Shown here: piece after piece, positions 1 through 9,900 of the stretch
How positions within the stretch are numbered: position 1 is the stretch's first letter
Layout of the letters: each line of letters starts with the position of its first letter
Source: Magnetospirillum sp. SS-4
GTDB lineage: Bacteria; Pseudomonadota; Alphaproteobacteria; Rhodospirillales; Magnetospirillaceae
Assembly: GCF_902729425.1 (NCBI RefSeq)
Contig: NZ_CACVCH010000081.1
Location: 62,001 to 126,000 of the forward strand
Length of the DNA: 64,000 nucleotides
Direction: 5' to 3'
Notes under the pieces: model-generated
What the model was told of the DNA's origin: nothing
Databases searched by the model: none
Seen by the model: the letters and a program-made list of their open reading frames with translations, nothing else
Made by a program: the position numbers and the translations under genes

Positions 1-1
1 C

Positions 2-1132
2 GATATCGCCAATCGTGCCCTGCTGCCCGCCGGCCTGCGCGACATGCTGCCCCCCGACGCCGATCACGAGGCCAACGTGGTCAGCCTGCTGATGACCCAT
101 TTTTCCGCCCAGGGCTACGAGAGGGTCAAGCCGCCGCTGATCGAGTTCGAGGAAAGCCTGCTGGATGGCGCCGGCGCCGCCACCTCGCACCACACCTTCA
201 GGGTCATGGACCCGGTCAGCCAGCGGATGATGGGCCTGCGCGCCGACATGACGCCGCAGGTGGCCCGCATCGCCACCGTCCGCTTGGCCCAGGTGGAGCG
301 GCCGCTGCGCCTGTCCTACGCCGGCCAGGTGCTGCGGGTGAAGGGCAGCCAGTTGCGGCCCGAGCGCCAGTTCGGTCAGGCCGGCATCGAGCTGATCGGC
401 AGCGATTCTCCCGTCGCCGACGCCGAGGTCCTGGTGCTGACCGCCGACGCCCTGGCCGATCTCGGTGTGCCGGGGGTTTCGGTCGATCTGGCGCTGCCGA
501 CCCTGATGCCGGTGCTGTTTTCCGAGCTTGGCCTGACGGGTGAACTGGCCGAGCGGTTGCGGGCCGCCCTCGACCACAAGGATTCCGCCCTGGTGGCCGA
601 GGCGGGCGCCGCCGCGCCGCTGCTGCGGGCGCTCATCAGCGCCGCCGGTCCGGCCGAGCGCGCCGTGGCGGCGCTGAGGGCGCTGACCCTGCCGCCCGCC
701 GCCGCCGCCGAACGCGACCGGCTGGCCCGGGTGGTGGAACTGGTGCGCGCCGACCTTCCCGATTTGACCCTGACGGTCGATCCGGTGGAAAATCGCGGTT
801 TCGAGTATCATACCGGTGTCGGCTTCACCCTGTTCGCCCGCAACATGGGGGCCGAACTGGGGCGTGGCGGCCGCTATCTGGCCGGCGGGGTCGAACCGGC
901 CACCGGCGCGACCCTGTTCATGGATTCGGTGCTGGCGGCATTGCCCCGGCCCAAGGCCAGGAACAGGGTCTTCATTCCCGCCGGCACCCCCAGGGCCTGG
1001 GCCCAGGCCATGCGAGCGAAGGGATTCGTCACCGTCGGCGGCCTCGATGCCGGCCGTGACCGAATGGAAGAGGCAAGGCGTCTCGGCTGCGGGCAGTTGC
1101 TCGGTCCGGACGGTATCATCGACGTCCAATAG
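2..1132 (+). CDS. hisZ: ATP phosphoribosyltransferase regulatory subunit HisZ (5' end outside window)
   Basis: HisZ is a class II histidyl-tRNA-synthetase-like protein without tRNA charging activity. It pairs with the short form of HisG to catalyse and regulate the first step of histidine biosynthesis in the cytoplasm. The frame is open from base 2, and the residues before the first internal ATG at 44 (DIANRALLPAGLRD) look like the usual HisZ N-terminus, so the true start lies upstream. Class II features include the motif-2-like stretch LRADMTPQVARI and the GGRYL segment near the end. The window holds about 376 residues, close to full length. purA follows after 15 bases, so the two are probably co-transcribed. 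A short-form hisG elsewhere is expected but not visible here. Confidence 0.93.
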   Translation, partial: DIANRALLPAGLRDMLPPDADHEANVVSLLMTHFSAQGYERVKPPLIEFEESLLDGAGAATSHHTFRVMDPVSQRMMGLRADMTPQVARIATVRLAQVERPLRLSYAGQVLRVKGSQLRPERQFGQAGIELIGSDSPVADAEVLVLTADALADLGVPGVSVDLALPTLMPVLFSELGLTGELAERLRAALDHKDSALVAEAGAAAPLLRALISAAGPAERAVAALRALTLPPAAAAERDRLARVVELVRADLPDLTLTVDPVENRGFEYHTGVGFTLFARNMGAELGRGGRYLAGGVEPATGATLFMDSVLAALPRPKARNRVFIPAGTPRAWAQAMRAKGFVTVGGLDAGRDRMEEARRLGCGQLLGPDGIIDVQ

Positions 1133-1138
1133 GGTTAG

Positions 1139-2437
<1,299 letters not shown>

Positions 2438-2455
2438 ACCGCCCTCGCGATCTGA

Positions 2456-2484
2456 TTGTCGGATGGCACTCCCGCCTTTACAGT
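2456..2484 (+). promoter_or_regulatory. Possible sigma-70 promoter for the pseudokinase gene
   Basis: TTGTCG (2456-2461) and TACAGT (2479-2484) are 17 bases apart, each matching consensus at 4 of 6 positions. The pair lies in the only gap between purA and the next gene. This is a pattern match only. Confidence 0.3.
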
Positions 2485-2519
2485 AGGGGGGGTGCCGCCG
2501 CTTCAAGGCCGGCAAACGG

Positions 2520-4424
2520 ATGGGGGATATGGCGGAAGCCGAGGTTGATACCGACGAGGTGGATGAGGAGGTCAGGGTAGAGGTCGCCCAGCCCGCCGGG
2601 CCGCCCGGCATGCTGCGCGATCGCTACATGATCCGCTCCAACCAGCCGTTGTCCGATCTGTCGACTCCGACGGCGGAGGCCTTCGCCGCCGAGGACAAGC
2701 GCGACCCCGGCCGTCCCCTCTACGCCCTGATCTGCAAGCCCGACCTGCCGCCGCGCACCAATGTGATGCGGGCGCTGAAGGGGGTGTCCTCGCCCGGTCT
2801 CCAGCAATTGGTGGAATGGGGGCCGCTCAACTGGCCGCCGGCCGGCCGGCAGTGCATGACGGTGGTCTACGAACGTCCCGGCGGCCGCCGGGTGATGACC
2901 AGCATCAAGGGCGAGATTCGGCGCATCGACGAGTACGAGATCACCAAGAAGGTGATCGAGCCGCTGATGTCGGCGATCCGCGAGATGGACGGACGCGGCG
3001 TCACCCACCGCGCCATCCGTCCCACCAACATGTTCGACATGAGCGGCAACGGCGATCGCCTGGCCTTTGGCGATTGCGTTACCGCCCCGCCGGGATTCGA
3101 TCAGCCGGTGCTGTTCGAGCCCATAGAATCCGGCATGTGCAACCCCATCGCCCGGGGCAGCGGCAATTTCACCGAGGACTTTTACTCGCTGGGCGTCACC
3201 ATCGCCTTCCTGTTGCTGGGCCGCAATCCGGTGGCGAACCTCAACGACGAGGCCATCCTGTCGGCCAAGATCCAGCAGGGAACCTATAACCTGCTGATCG
3301 GCGAGGAACGGCTGCCGCTGCCGATGATCGAATTGCTGCGCGGCCTGCTGTGCGACGACAGCGACCAGCGCTGGGGTCTGGAGGATCTGGACCTGTGGCT
3401 GTCGGGGCGGCGCATGTCGCCGTTGCAGCCCAGGGGAGAAAAGCGGGCGGCGCGCGGCTTCCCCTTCCAGGGCAAGGAATACTTCAACGGCCGCGAACTG
3501 TCCCAGGCCATGTCCAAGGCCTGGGATCAGGCGATTCCGCCGGTGGTGGAAGGCAAGCTGGAACTGTGGCTGCGCCGCGCCGTCGAGGACAAGGACAAGG
3601 CCAACGTGGTCGCCGAAGTGGTGCGCATGGCCCTCAACGACAGCAGCGACAAGAAGGGCGCCACCGACCTGATGCTGTGCAAGGTGCTGATCTTGTTGGA
3701 TCCGTCGGCACCCATCCGCTACAAGGGCTTCAACTTCATGCCCGACGGCTTCGGCTCGGCGCTGTCGGCGGTGGCGGCCAGCCGGGGCGACACCAAGCTG
3801 CTGACCGAGATCATCCTGCGCGAGGTGCCGAAGCTGTGGTTCGGCATGCGTGGCGAGTACCAGCCCGACAACTCGCTGATGGAGACCAATTTCAAGGAAT
3901 TGCGCAGCTATCTCACCCAGACCGGCATGGGGTTCGGGCTGGAACGCTGCCTGTACGAACTCAACGACGCGCTGCCCTGCCAAAGCTCGCTGCTGGGCGA
4001 GGAATACGTGGTCGACGTCAAGGAATTGCTGCCGGCGCTGAACGCCGCCGCCGCCAAGCGTTCCGACAACCGGCACGGGCCGATGGACCGCCACATCGCC
4101 GCCTTTCTCGGCGCCCGCATGCGTTCGGACATCGACCGCAACCTGAACCAGCTCAATGACGGCAATCAGGGCACCGCCATGATGGCGGTTCTCAACCTGT
4201 ACGCAGTGCTGCAATACCGGCTGGGGCCGGAGGCGCTGTCCGGCCTGTGCGGCTGGCTGGGGGCGGCGCTGGGACCGGTGGTCGGGTCCTATCACGGCCG
4301 CGAGAAGCGCAAGGAACTGGAAAAGGAACTGCCCCGGCTGGTGCGCAAGGGCTCGATCGTCGAAATCTACAACCTGCTGGAAAATAACGAGGAACGGGTT
4401 CGGGATGAAAACGAGTTCCAGTGA
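2520..4424 (+). CDS. Protein-kinase-like (probable pseudokinase) protein, frame ends at an in-frame TGA
   Basis: The 634-residue product has a protein-kinase-like fold in roughly residues 30-300. A lysine in the segment LYALICKPDL could be the VAIK lysine. The catalytic loop reads HRAIRPTN where active kinases have HRDxKPxN, and the metal-binding DFG region reads LAFGDCV. The catalytic aspartate and lysine are therefore replaced, which argues for a pseudokinase. Residues from about 310 to 634 look largely helical and match no domain I recognise. The TGA at 4422-4424 is followed in the same frame by 55 more sense codons encoding a charged helix and a membrane segment, then a second TGA at 4590-4592. 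The full protein may thus be about 690 residues and membrane-tethered. I chose the ATG at 2520 (AAGG about 9 bases upstream); 2529 is an alternative. Function unknown. Confidence 0.8.
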   Translation: MGDMAEAEVDTDEVDEEVRVEVAQPAGPPGMLRDRYMIRSNQPLSDLSTPTAEAFAAEDKRDPGRPLYALICKPDLPPRTNVMRALKGVSSPGLQQLVEWGPLNWPPAGRQCMTVVYERPGGRRVMTSIKGEIRRIDEYEITKKVIEPLMSAIREMDGRGVTHRAIRPTNMFDMSGNGDRLAFGDCVTAPPGFDQPVLFEPIESGMCNPIARGSGNFTEDFYSLGVTIAFLLLGRNPVANLNDEAILSAKIQQGTYNLLIGEERLPLPMIELLRGLLCDDSDQRWGLEDLDLWLSGRRMSPLQPRGEKRAARGFPFQGKEYFNGRELSQAMSKAWDQAIPPVVEGKLELWLRRAVEDKDKANVVAEVVRMALNDSSDKKGATDLMLCKVLILLDPSAPIRYKGFNFMPDGFGSALSAVAASRGDTKLLTEIILREVPKLWFGMRGEYQPDNSLMETNFKELRSYLTQTGMGFGLERCLYELNDALPCQSSLLGEEYVVDVKELLPALNAAAAKRSDNRHGPMDRHIAAFLGARMRSDIDRNLNQLNDGNQGTAMMAVLNLYAVLQYRLGPEALSGLCGWLGAALGPVVGSYHGREKRKELEKELPRLVRKGSIVEIYNLLENNEERVRDENEFQ

Positions 4425-4592
4425 GCGCAGGCGCAGTACCATGCCGCCGAGGAAGAGATAAAGCACATCATCACCGAGACCGAGGAACGCGCCAGCGAAG
4501 CCGACCGCATCGGCCGTCAGACCGCCGCCGTCACCGGCATCATCATCGCCATGACCACCGCCACTATCGTGGTGATCTCGACCTTCTTCTGA
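4425..4592 (+). other. In-frame continuation of the pseudokinase gene after the TGA
   Basis: The same reading frame resumes directly after the TGA at 4422-4424 and runs 55 codons to a TGA at 4590-4592. It begins AQAQYHAAEEEIKHIITET, a charged, coiled-coil-like helix, and ends with a hydrophobic segment that includes AAVTGIIIAMTTATIVVIST. That is the layout of a C-terminal membrane anchor. The stretch has no plausible start codon of its own before the membrane segment. It ends only 12 bases before the convergent gene at 4605. The simplest readings are a recent nonsense mutation or sequencing error (TGG or CGA to TGA), or stop readthrough. Confidence 0.7.
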
Positions 4593-4604
4593 CCGGGGCC
4601 GGGG

Positions 4605-5711
4605 TCACGGGGACGGATCGGCGTATTGCCGGGCGATGGAGCGGAACTCCTCCTGGATTCCCAGGAAGGCGTCGACCACGTCGGGGTCGAAGCGGTTGCC
4701 CTTGCCCTCGACGATCATGTCGACCGCGGCCCAGTGCGACATGCTTTCCTTGTAGACCCGGCGGCTGATCAGGGCGTCGTAGACGTCGGCCACCGCCATC
4801 AGCCGGGCCGAGACCGGAATGTCGTCGCCGGACAGGCCCTCGGGATAGCCGTCCCCGTCCCATCGCTCGTGATGGAAATGGGCGATCTCCTTCGCCATGG
4901 TCAGGAATTCGAGAGAGGCCCCCAGCCAGCGTTCCGCATGCTCGATGGCGTTGCGGCCGAGGGCGGCATGGGTCTTCATGATCTCGAATTCCTCCGGGGT
5001 CAGCCGGCCGGGCTTGAGCAGGATGCGGTCGGGAATGCCGACCTTGCCGATATCGTGCAGCGGGGCCGATTTGAACAGCATGGTGATGGAGAATTCATCC
5101 AGGCTGTGGGCAAAGCGGGGGTGGGCCTGAAGGCTGGTCGCCAGAGCGCTCATGTAGAACTGGGTGCGGCGGATGTGATTGCCGGTCATCAGGTCGCGGG
5201 TTTCGGCCAGCGAGGCCATGGCCAGGATGGTCACATCCTTGATCGCCGTCACTTCCTTGGTGCGTTTGGCGACCTCGCGTTCCAGGAAGCCGTTCTTGTC
5301 GCGCAGATAGTCGGCGGCGGCCTTGAGGCGGAGCTGGGCCTTGACCCTGGCCAGCACGATCGAGGGGCTGAACGGCTTGGAGATATAGTCCACCGCCCCG
5401 ATGTCCAGCCCTCTCTTCTCCTCGGCCATCCGGCTGCGGCCGGTCAGGAAGATCACCGGGATGTCCAGGGTCTTGGGGTTGGCCTTGAGCTGCCGGCACA
5501 CCTCGTAACCGTCGATGTCCGGCATCATGACGTCGAGCAGGATCAAATCCGGCGGATCGTTGGCGGTGGCGATCTTCAAGCCCTTGTCGCCGCTGTTGGC
5601 CACCTTGACCCTGTAATCCTCCTTCAGCAGTTCGCTCATCAGCAACAGTTCGTCCGGGGTGTCGTCCACCACCAGGATCGTCGCTCTTTCCATCGGCTCC
5701 GGAGATAGCAT
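4605..5711 (-). CDS. REC-HD-GYP response regulator, predicted c-di-GMP phosphodiesterase (copy 1)
   Basis: The 368-residue protein has an N-terminal receiver (residues about 9-125; acid pair VVDD, phosphoacceptor in ILLDVMMPDIDG, conserved K in ISKPF). A short coiled-coil linker leads to an HD-GYP domain with HDIGKVGIPD and HHERWDGDGYPEG. HD-GYP enzymes hydrolyse c-di-GMP, and all diagnostic residues are present, so phosphorylation-controlled activity is predicted. It lies 14 bases downstream of a close paralogue and at the end of a minus-strand signalling block, so its partner kinase is probably one of the neighbouring hybrid kinases. The ATG at 5711 is listed; a second ATG six codons in (5693), with GGAG upstream, is also possible. 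Confidence 0.92.
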   Translation of the reverse strand: MLSPEPMERATILVVDDTPDELLLMSELLKEDYRVKVANSGDKGLKIATANDPPDLILLDVMMPDIDGYEVCRQLKANPKTLDIPVIFLTGRSRMAEEKRGLDIGAVDYISKPFSPSIVLARVKAQLRLKAAADYLRDKNGFLEREVAKRTKEVTAIKDVTILAMASLAETRDLMTGNHIRRTQFYMSALATSLQAHPRFAHSLDEFSITMLFKSAPLHDIGKVGIPDRILLKPGRLTPEEFEIMKTHAALGRNAIEHAERWLGASLEFLTMAKEIAHFHHERWDGDGYPEGLSGDDIPVSARLMAVADVYDALISRRVYKESMSHWAAVDMIVEGKGNRFDPDVVDAFLGIQEEFRSIARQYADPSP

Positions 5712-5725
5712 CGCATACTCTCAAT

Positions 5726-6916
5726 TCAGGACGGTGTCTGTTCCGGCGATCGGGCCTTCTCGACTTCGGCGGTTCCGGATGCCGACAGCAGCGCCTTTTT
5801 TCTGATCATGTCGGCATCGGAATCGGCATGTTCCAGGGCGATGGTGCGAAACTCCTCCTGCACCTCCAGGAAGGCGTCGACGATGTCGGGATCGAAATGC
5901 TTTCCCCGCCCCTCGACGATGATGGACACCGCCACCTCGTGCGGCATGCCTTCCTTGTAGACCCGGCGGCTGATCAGGGCGTCGTAGACGTCGGCCACCG
6001 CCATCAGCCGGGCCGAAAGCGGGATGGCGTCGCCCGAGAGGTTCTGGGGATAGCCGCTGCCGTCCCATTTTTCCTGGTGCGAGTAGGCGATCTCCTTCGC
6101 CATGGTGAGGAACTCGACCCTGGCCCCCAGCGAATGCTCGGCGTGTTCGATGGCGTCGCGTCCCAGGGTCGTGTGGGTCTTCATGACCTCGAATTCCTCG
6201 GGGACGAACCGCCCCGGCTTCAGCAGGATGCGGTCGGGAATTCCGACCTTGCCGATATCGTGCAGCGGGGCCGATTTGAACAGCATGTTGATGGTGTAGT
6301 CGTCAAGCTGGGCGGCGAAACGGGGATGGGAGCGGAGCCGGCCCGCCAGGGACTTGATGTAGAACTGGGTGCGGCGGATGTGGTTGCCGGTTTCCAGGTC
6401 GCGGGTCTCGGCGAGCGAGGCCATGGCCAGGATGGTGACGTCCTGGATCGCCATGACCTCCTCGGTGCGCTTGGCGACCTCCTGTTCCAGGAAATCATTC
6501 TTGTCGCGCAGGAAATCGGCGGCCATCTTGAGCTTCAGGTGGGTCTTGACCCGCGCCAGGACGATGGGTGGGCTGATGGGCTTGGTGATGTAGTCCACCG
6601 CGCCGATCTCCAGCCCTTTCCTCTCGGCGTCGAGTTCGACCTTGGCGGTGAGGAAGATCACCGGAATATGGTGGGTCCCGGGATCGGCCTTCAGACGCCG
6701 GCAGACTTCGTAGCCGTCGAGCCCCGGCATCATGATATCCAGTAAGACGAGGTCGGGCGGGCTGTCGGAGCCGCAGATTCTAAGGGCTTTCTCGCCATTG
6801 CTGGCTACCTTCACCCGATAGTCGTCTTTCAGCAGGCTGCTCAGCAATGCCAGATTGTCCGGCGTATCGTCCACCACCAGGATGGTGGCCCTATCGGAAA
6901 AGTCCTGGCTGTCCAT
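5726..6916 (-). CDS. REC-HD-GYP response regulator, predicted c-di-GMP phosphodiesterase (copy 2)
   Basis: This is a paralogue of the adjacent HD-GYP gene with the same architecture over 396 residues. The receiver has VVDD, LLDIMMPGLDG and ITKPI. The HD-GYP domain has HDIGKVGIPD and HQEKWDGSGYPQN. The usual HHE triplet is HQE here, so one metal-ligand histidine candidate is replaced and catalytic efficiency could differ from copy 1. A charged C-terminal tail of about 30 residues is absent from copy 1. I chose the ATG at 6916, with GAGGA 8 bases upstream, over the GTG at 6919. It starts 10 bases after the stop of the large hybrid kinase, so it is almost certainly in the same transcript. Confidence 0.92.
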   Translation of the reverse strand: MDSQDFSDRATILVVDDTPDNLALLSSLLKDDYRVKVASNGEKALRICGSDSPPDLVLLDIMMPGLDGYEVCRRLKADPGTHHIPVIFLTAKVELDAERKGLEIGAVDYITKPISPPIVLARVKTHLKLKMAADFLRDKNDFLEQEVAKRTEEVMAIQDVTILAMASLAETRDLETGNHIRRTQFYIKSLAGRLRSHPRFAAQLDDYTINMLFKSAPLHDIGKVGIPDRILLKPGRFVPEEFEVMKTHTTLGRDAIEHAEHSLGARVEFLTMAKEIAYSHQEKWDGSGYPQNLSGDAIPLSARLMAVADVYDALISRRVYKEGMPHEVAVSIIVEGRGKHFDPDIVDAFLEVQEEFRTIALEHADSDADMIRKKALLSASGTAEVEKARSPEQTPS

Positions 6917-6926
6917 CACGCGGTCC

Positions 6927-9900
6927 TCATGCGGGTCTGTTCCGTTCCATGGCCTGATTCAGGATGGTCAGGGCGGTGTCGAAGTCGAAATCCTTGATGG
7001 CGGCGCGGATGCGGCGGTAGTCCTGGGGAAAGGCGGTGCTCAGGAGGGCGGCGTTCGCCTCCATGACATCGTCTACCTCGGCATCGTCCTCGGCAAGCAG
7101 GATCAGCAGGCGGCGGCATATCGCCTCCAGGTGCTCGGGATCGACCGTCGCCATGGCGGTCACCGCCACCCCCGCCTCGGCCGGCAGGGTTGTTTCCAGG
7201 GCGGCGATCATCTCCATCAAGGGCGTCTCCAGCGCGCCGACCAGTCTGTCGACCTCCTGGCGCGGGGATTTGTCGCCGATGGCGGCCTCCAGTCCGGCGG
7301 CGTGGCGCTGTATCTCGTCGGCTCCGATCATGCCGGCCAGTCCCTTGACGGTATGGGCGAGACGTTCCGCCGTTCCCCAGTCGCCGTCATCCAGCGCCTC
7401 GCGGATGGCGGCTGGCGCGGCTTTCCGTCCGGTGGCGAACTTGCGCAGGGTCGAGAGATAAAGGTTGGTCTTGCCCTGCACCCGGCGCAGGCCGGTGGCG
7501 GTATCGAGCCCGGGAATCTCGGGGATGGCTCCGGTTTCCCCAGCGGTCGCGACCGCGCCGGTTCTGGCGGCTGGCCGGGCCTGCGGATTGTCCCGCGGCC
7601 TGATCCACCGCAGCAGCGTGCTCCACAACTGATCCGGATCGATGGGCTTGGCGATGAAGTCGTTCATGCCGGCCTCGATGCAGCGATCCCGGTCGCGCTG
7701 CATGGCGTTGGCGGTCATGGCGACGATGGGCAGGTCGTCGAAGCGGCCCAGCTTGCGGATTTCCATGGTGGCGGTGACGCCGTCCATCACCGGCATCTGC
7801 ATGTCCATCAGCACGATGTCGTAGGGGGCGTCCTGAACCCTGGCGAGGGCGATGGCGCCGTCGTCGGCGATATCCACCTGGAAGCCGGCATCGGTCAGCA
7901 ATTCGGTGGCGACCTCCTGGTTGAGATCGTTGTCCTCGACCAGAAGAATCCTGGCCCCCTGGAGGGCGGCCAGGCTTTCATGCAGGGAAGACGGCCGCGC
8001 GCCGGCCTCCCGGCGTTCGCCGGGCTGGGTTCCGAACATCCGCATCACCGTGTCGAACAGGATCGAGGCGCTGACCGGCTTGATCAGAACATCCTCGATT
8101 CCGGCCTCGGCGATCTGGTTGAGCACCTCCTCGCGGCCATAGGCGGTGACCATGAGCAGGTGCGGCGCGGGGGTCAGCCCCAGGGACTTGATGCGGCGGG
8201 CGGTGTCGATGCCGTCCATTCCCGGCATGCGCCAGTCGAGCAGGACGATTTCGTAGGGCCGGTCGTCGGTCGCGGCGCGCCTGACCTCGTCCACCGCCGC
8301 CTGACCGGACGCCACGTCGGTGACCTGGAAGGTCATGCCGCCAAGCAGGTCGCAAAGCACGGCGCGGGCGTTGTCGTTGTCGTCGACCACCAGGACCCGG
8401 CAGCCGCGCAGATCGGGCGACGGCAGCAGCCGGTGCTTCCGCTCGGCGCCGATGCCCAGCCGGGCGGTGAACCAGAAGGTGCTGCCCTTGCCGTATTCGC
8501 TGTCGACGCCGACCTCGCCGCCCATCAGTTCCGCCAGCTTCTTGGAGATGGCCAGCCCCAGCCCGGTTCCGCCGAATTTGCGGGTGGTCGAGGTGTCGGC
8601 CTGCTCGAAGCTCTGGAACAGCCGCCCCATCTGCTCTTCGGTGATGCCGATGCCGGTGTCGCGGACGGCGAAGTACAGCAGAACCTCGGTCTCCGTCCGC
8701 TCCTTGACGCGGACGATGATGTCGATCTCGCCCTTTTCGGTGAACTTGACCGCGTTGTTGGCGTAATTGATCAGGATCTGCCCCAGGCGGAGCGAATCTC
8801 CCACCAGCGTCCGCGGCACCTCGGATGGAATGTCGAACACCAGTTCCAGATTCTTGGCGTTGGTCTTGTCGGTCAGCAGGCTGGCGATGTTGTCCAGCAT
8901 CTTGTCCAGTTCGAAGTCGGCATGCTCGACCGCCAGCTTGCCGGCCTCGATCTTGGAGAAATCCAGGATGTCGTTGATGATACCCAGCAGGTGCTGGCCG
9001 GCCCCCTGGATTTTCTTGATGTAGTCGTGCTGGCGGGGGGTGAGGTCGGTCTTCAGCGCCAGATGGCTCATGCCGATGATGGCGTTCATGGGGGTGCGGA
9101 TTTCGTGGCTCATGTTGGCCAGGAAGTCCGACTTCATGCGGGTGGCGTCCTCGGCCATTTCCTTGGCCCGCGTCAGGGCGGTCTCGGCCTCCTTGACCGC
9201 CGTCACGTCCTGGAAGAAGCCGGCCCAGGTGGCGCCGCGGCTGTCGCTGGCGAAGGGCAGCGCCTCCATCTGCACCCAGCGGGGGTCTCCGGCCGCGTCG
9301 AGGCGGAAGCGGGTGGAGAATTGCCCATTCTCCCGGATCGCCTTCAGGATGTTCTCTTCGAGCCCGTCGCGGTCGTCGGCCAGCACCGCCCCATAGAGGC
9401 GGTCGGCGTTGGCGAGCAGTTCGGCGGTGCCGATTCCCAGAATTCCCCGGACCTGCCGTCCCATGAAGGTGAACCAGAACAGGTCGCCCTCGGTGCGGAA
9501 CTCGAACACCGCCACCGGAACCGAATTGGTCAGGGCGCGCAGGCGTTCCTCGGCCTGCTGAATCCGTTGTTCGCTGTTGCGTCTTTCGGTGATGTCGTCG
9601 CAGACCCACACCGACCCCTTGGCGGGATCGTCGCGGTCGATGGCCCGGCCGGACGTTCGCCCCCAGAAGGTGGTGCCGTTCTTGCGCCGGTATTCCCAGT
9701 CGCCCTGATAGGTTTCGCCACGGGCGAGAACCGGATAGGCCTCTTGTTCCATCCGTTCGAAATCGGCCTGATGGGCGAAGACGATGCTGGTGGTCCGGCC
9801 TTCCAGTTCCTCCGGCGGATAGCCCAGCAGTTCGGCCAGCCGCGGGTTCAGCCGGATCATCAGGCGGTCGCGCAGGACGGCGATGCCAAGGCCGGCCGAC

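Noticed and set aside
4422-4424. Selenocysteine insertion at the in-frame TGA
   Set aside because: No convincing bacterial SECIS hairpin directly follows the codon and the protein is not a redox enzyme. Mutation, error or readthrough is more likely.
2478-4466. A 662-codon frame on the minus strand opposite the pseudokinase gene
   Set aside because: His/Gln/Gly-rich antisense product without recognisable motifs; the plus strand encodes a kinase-like fold.
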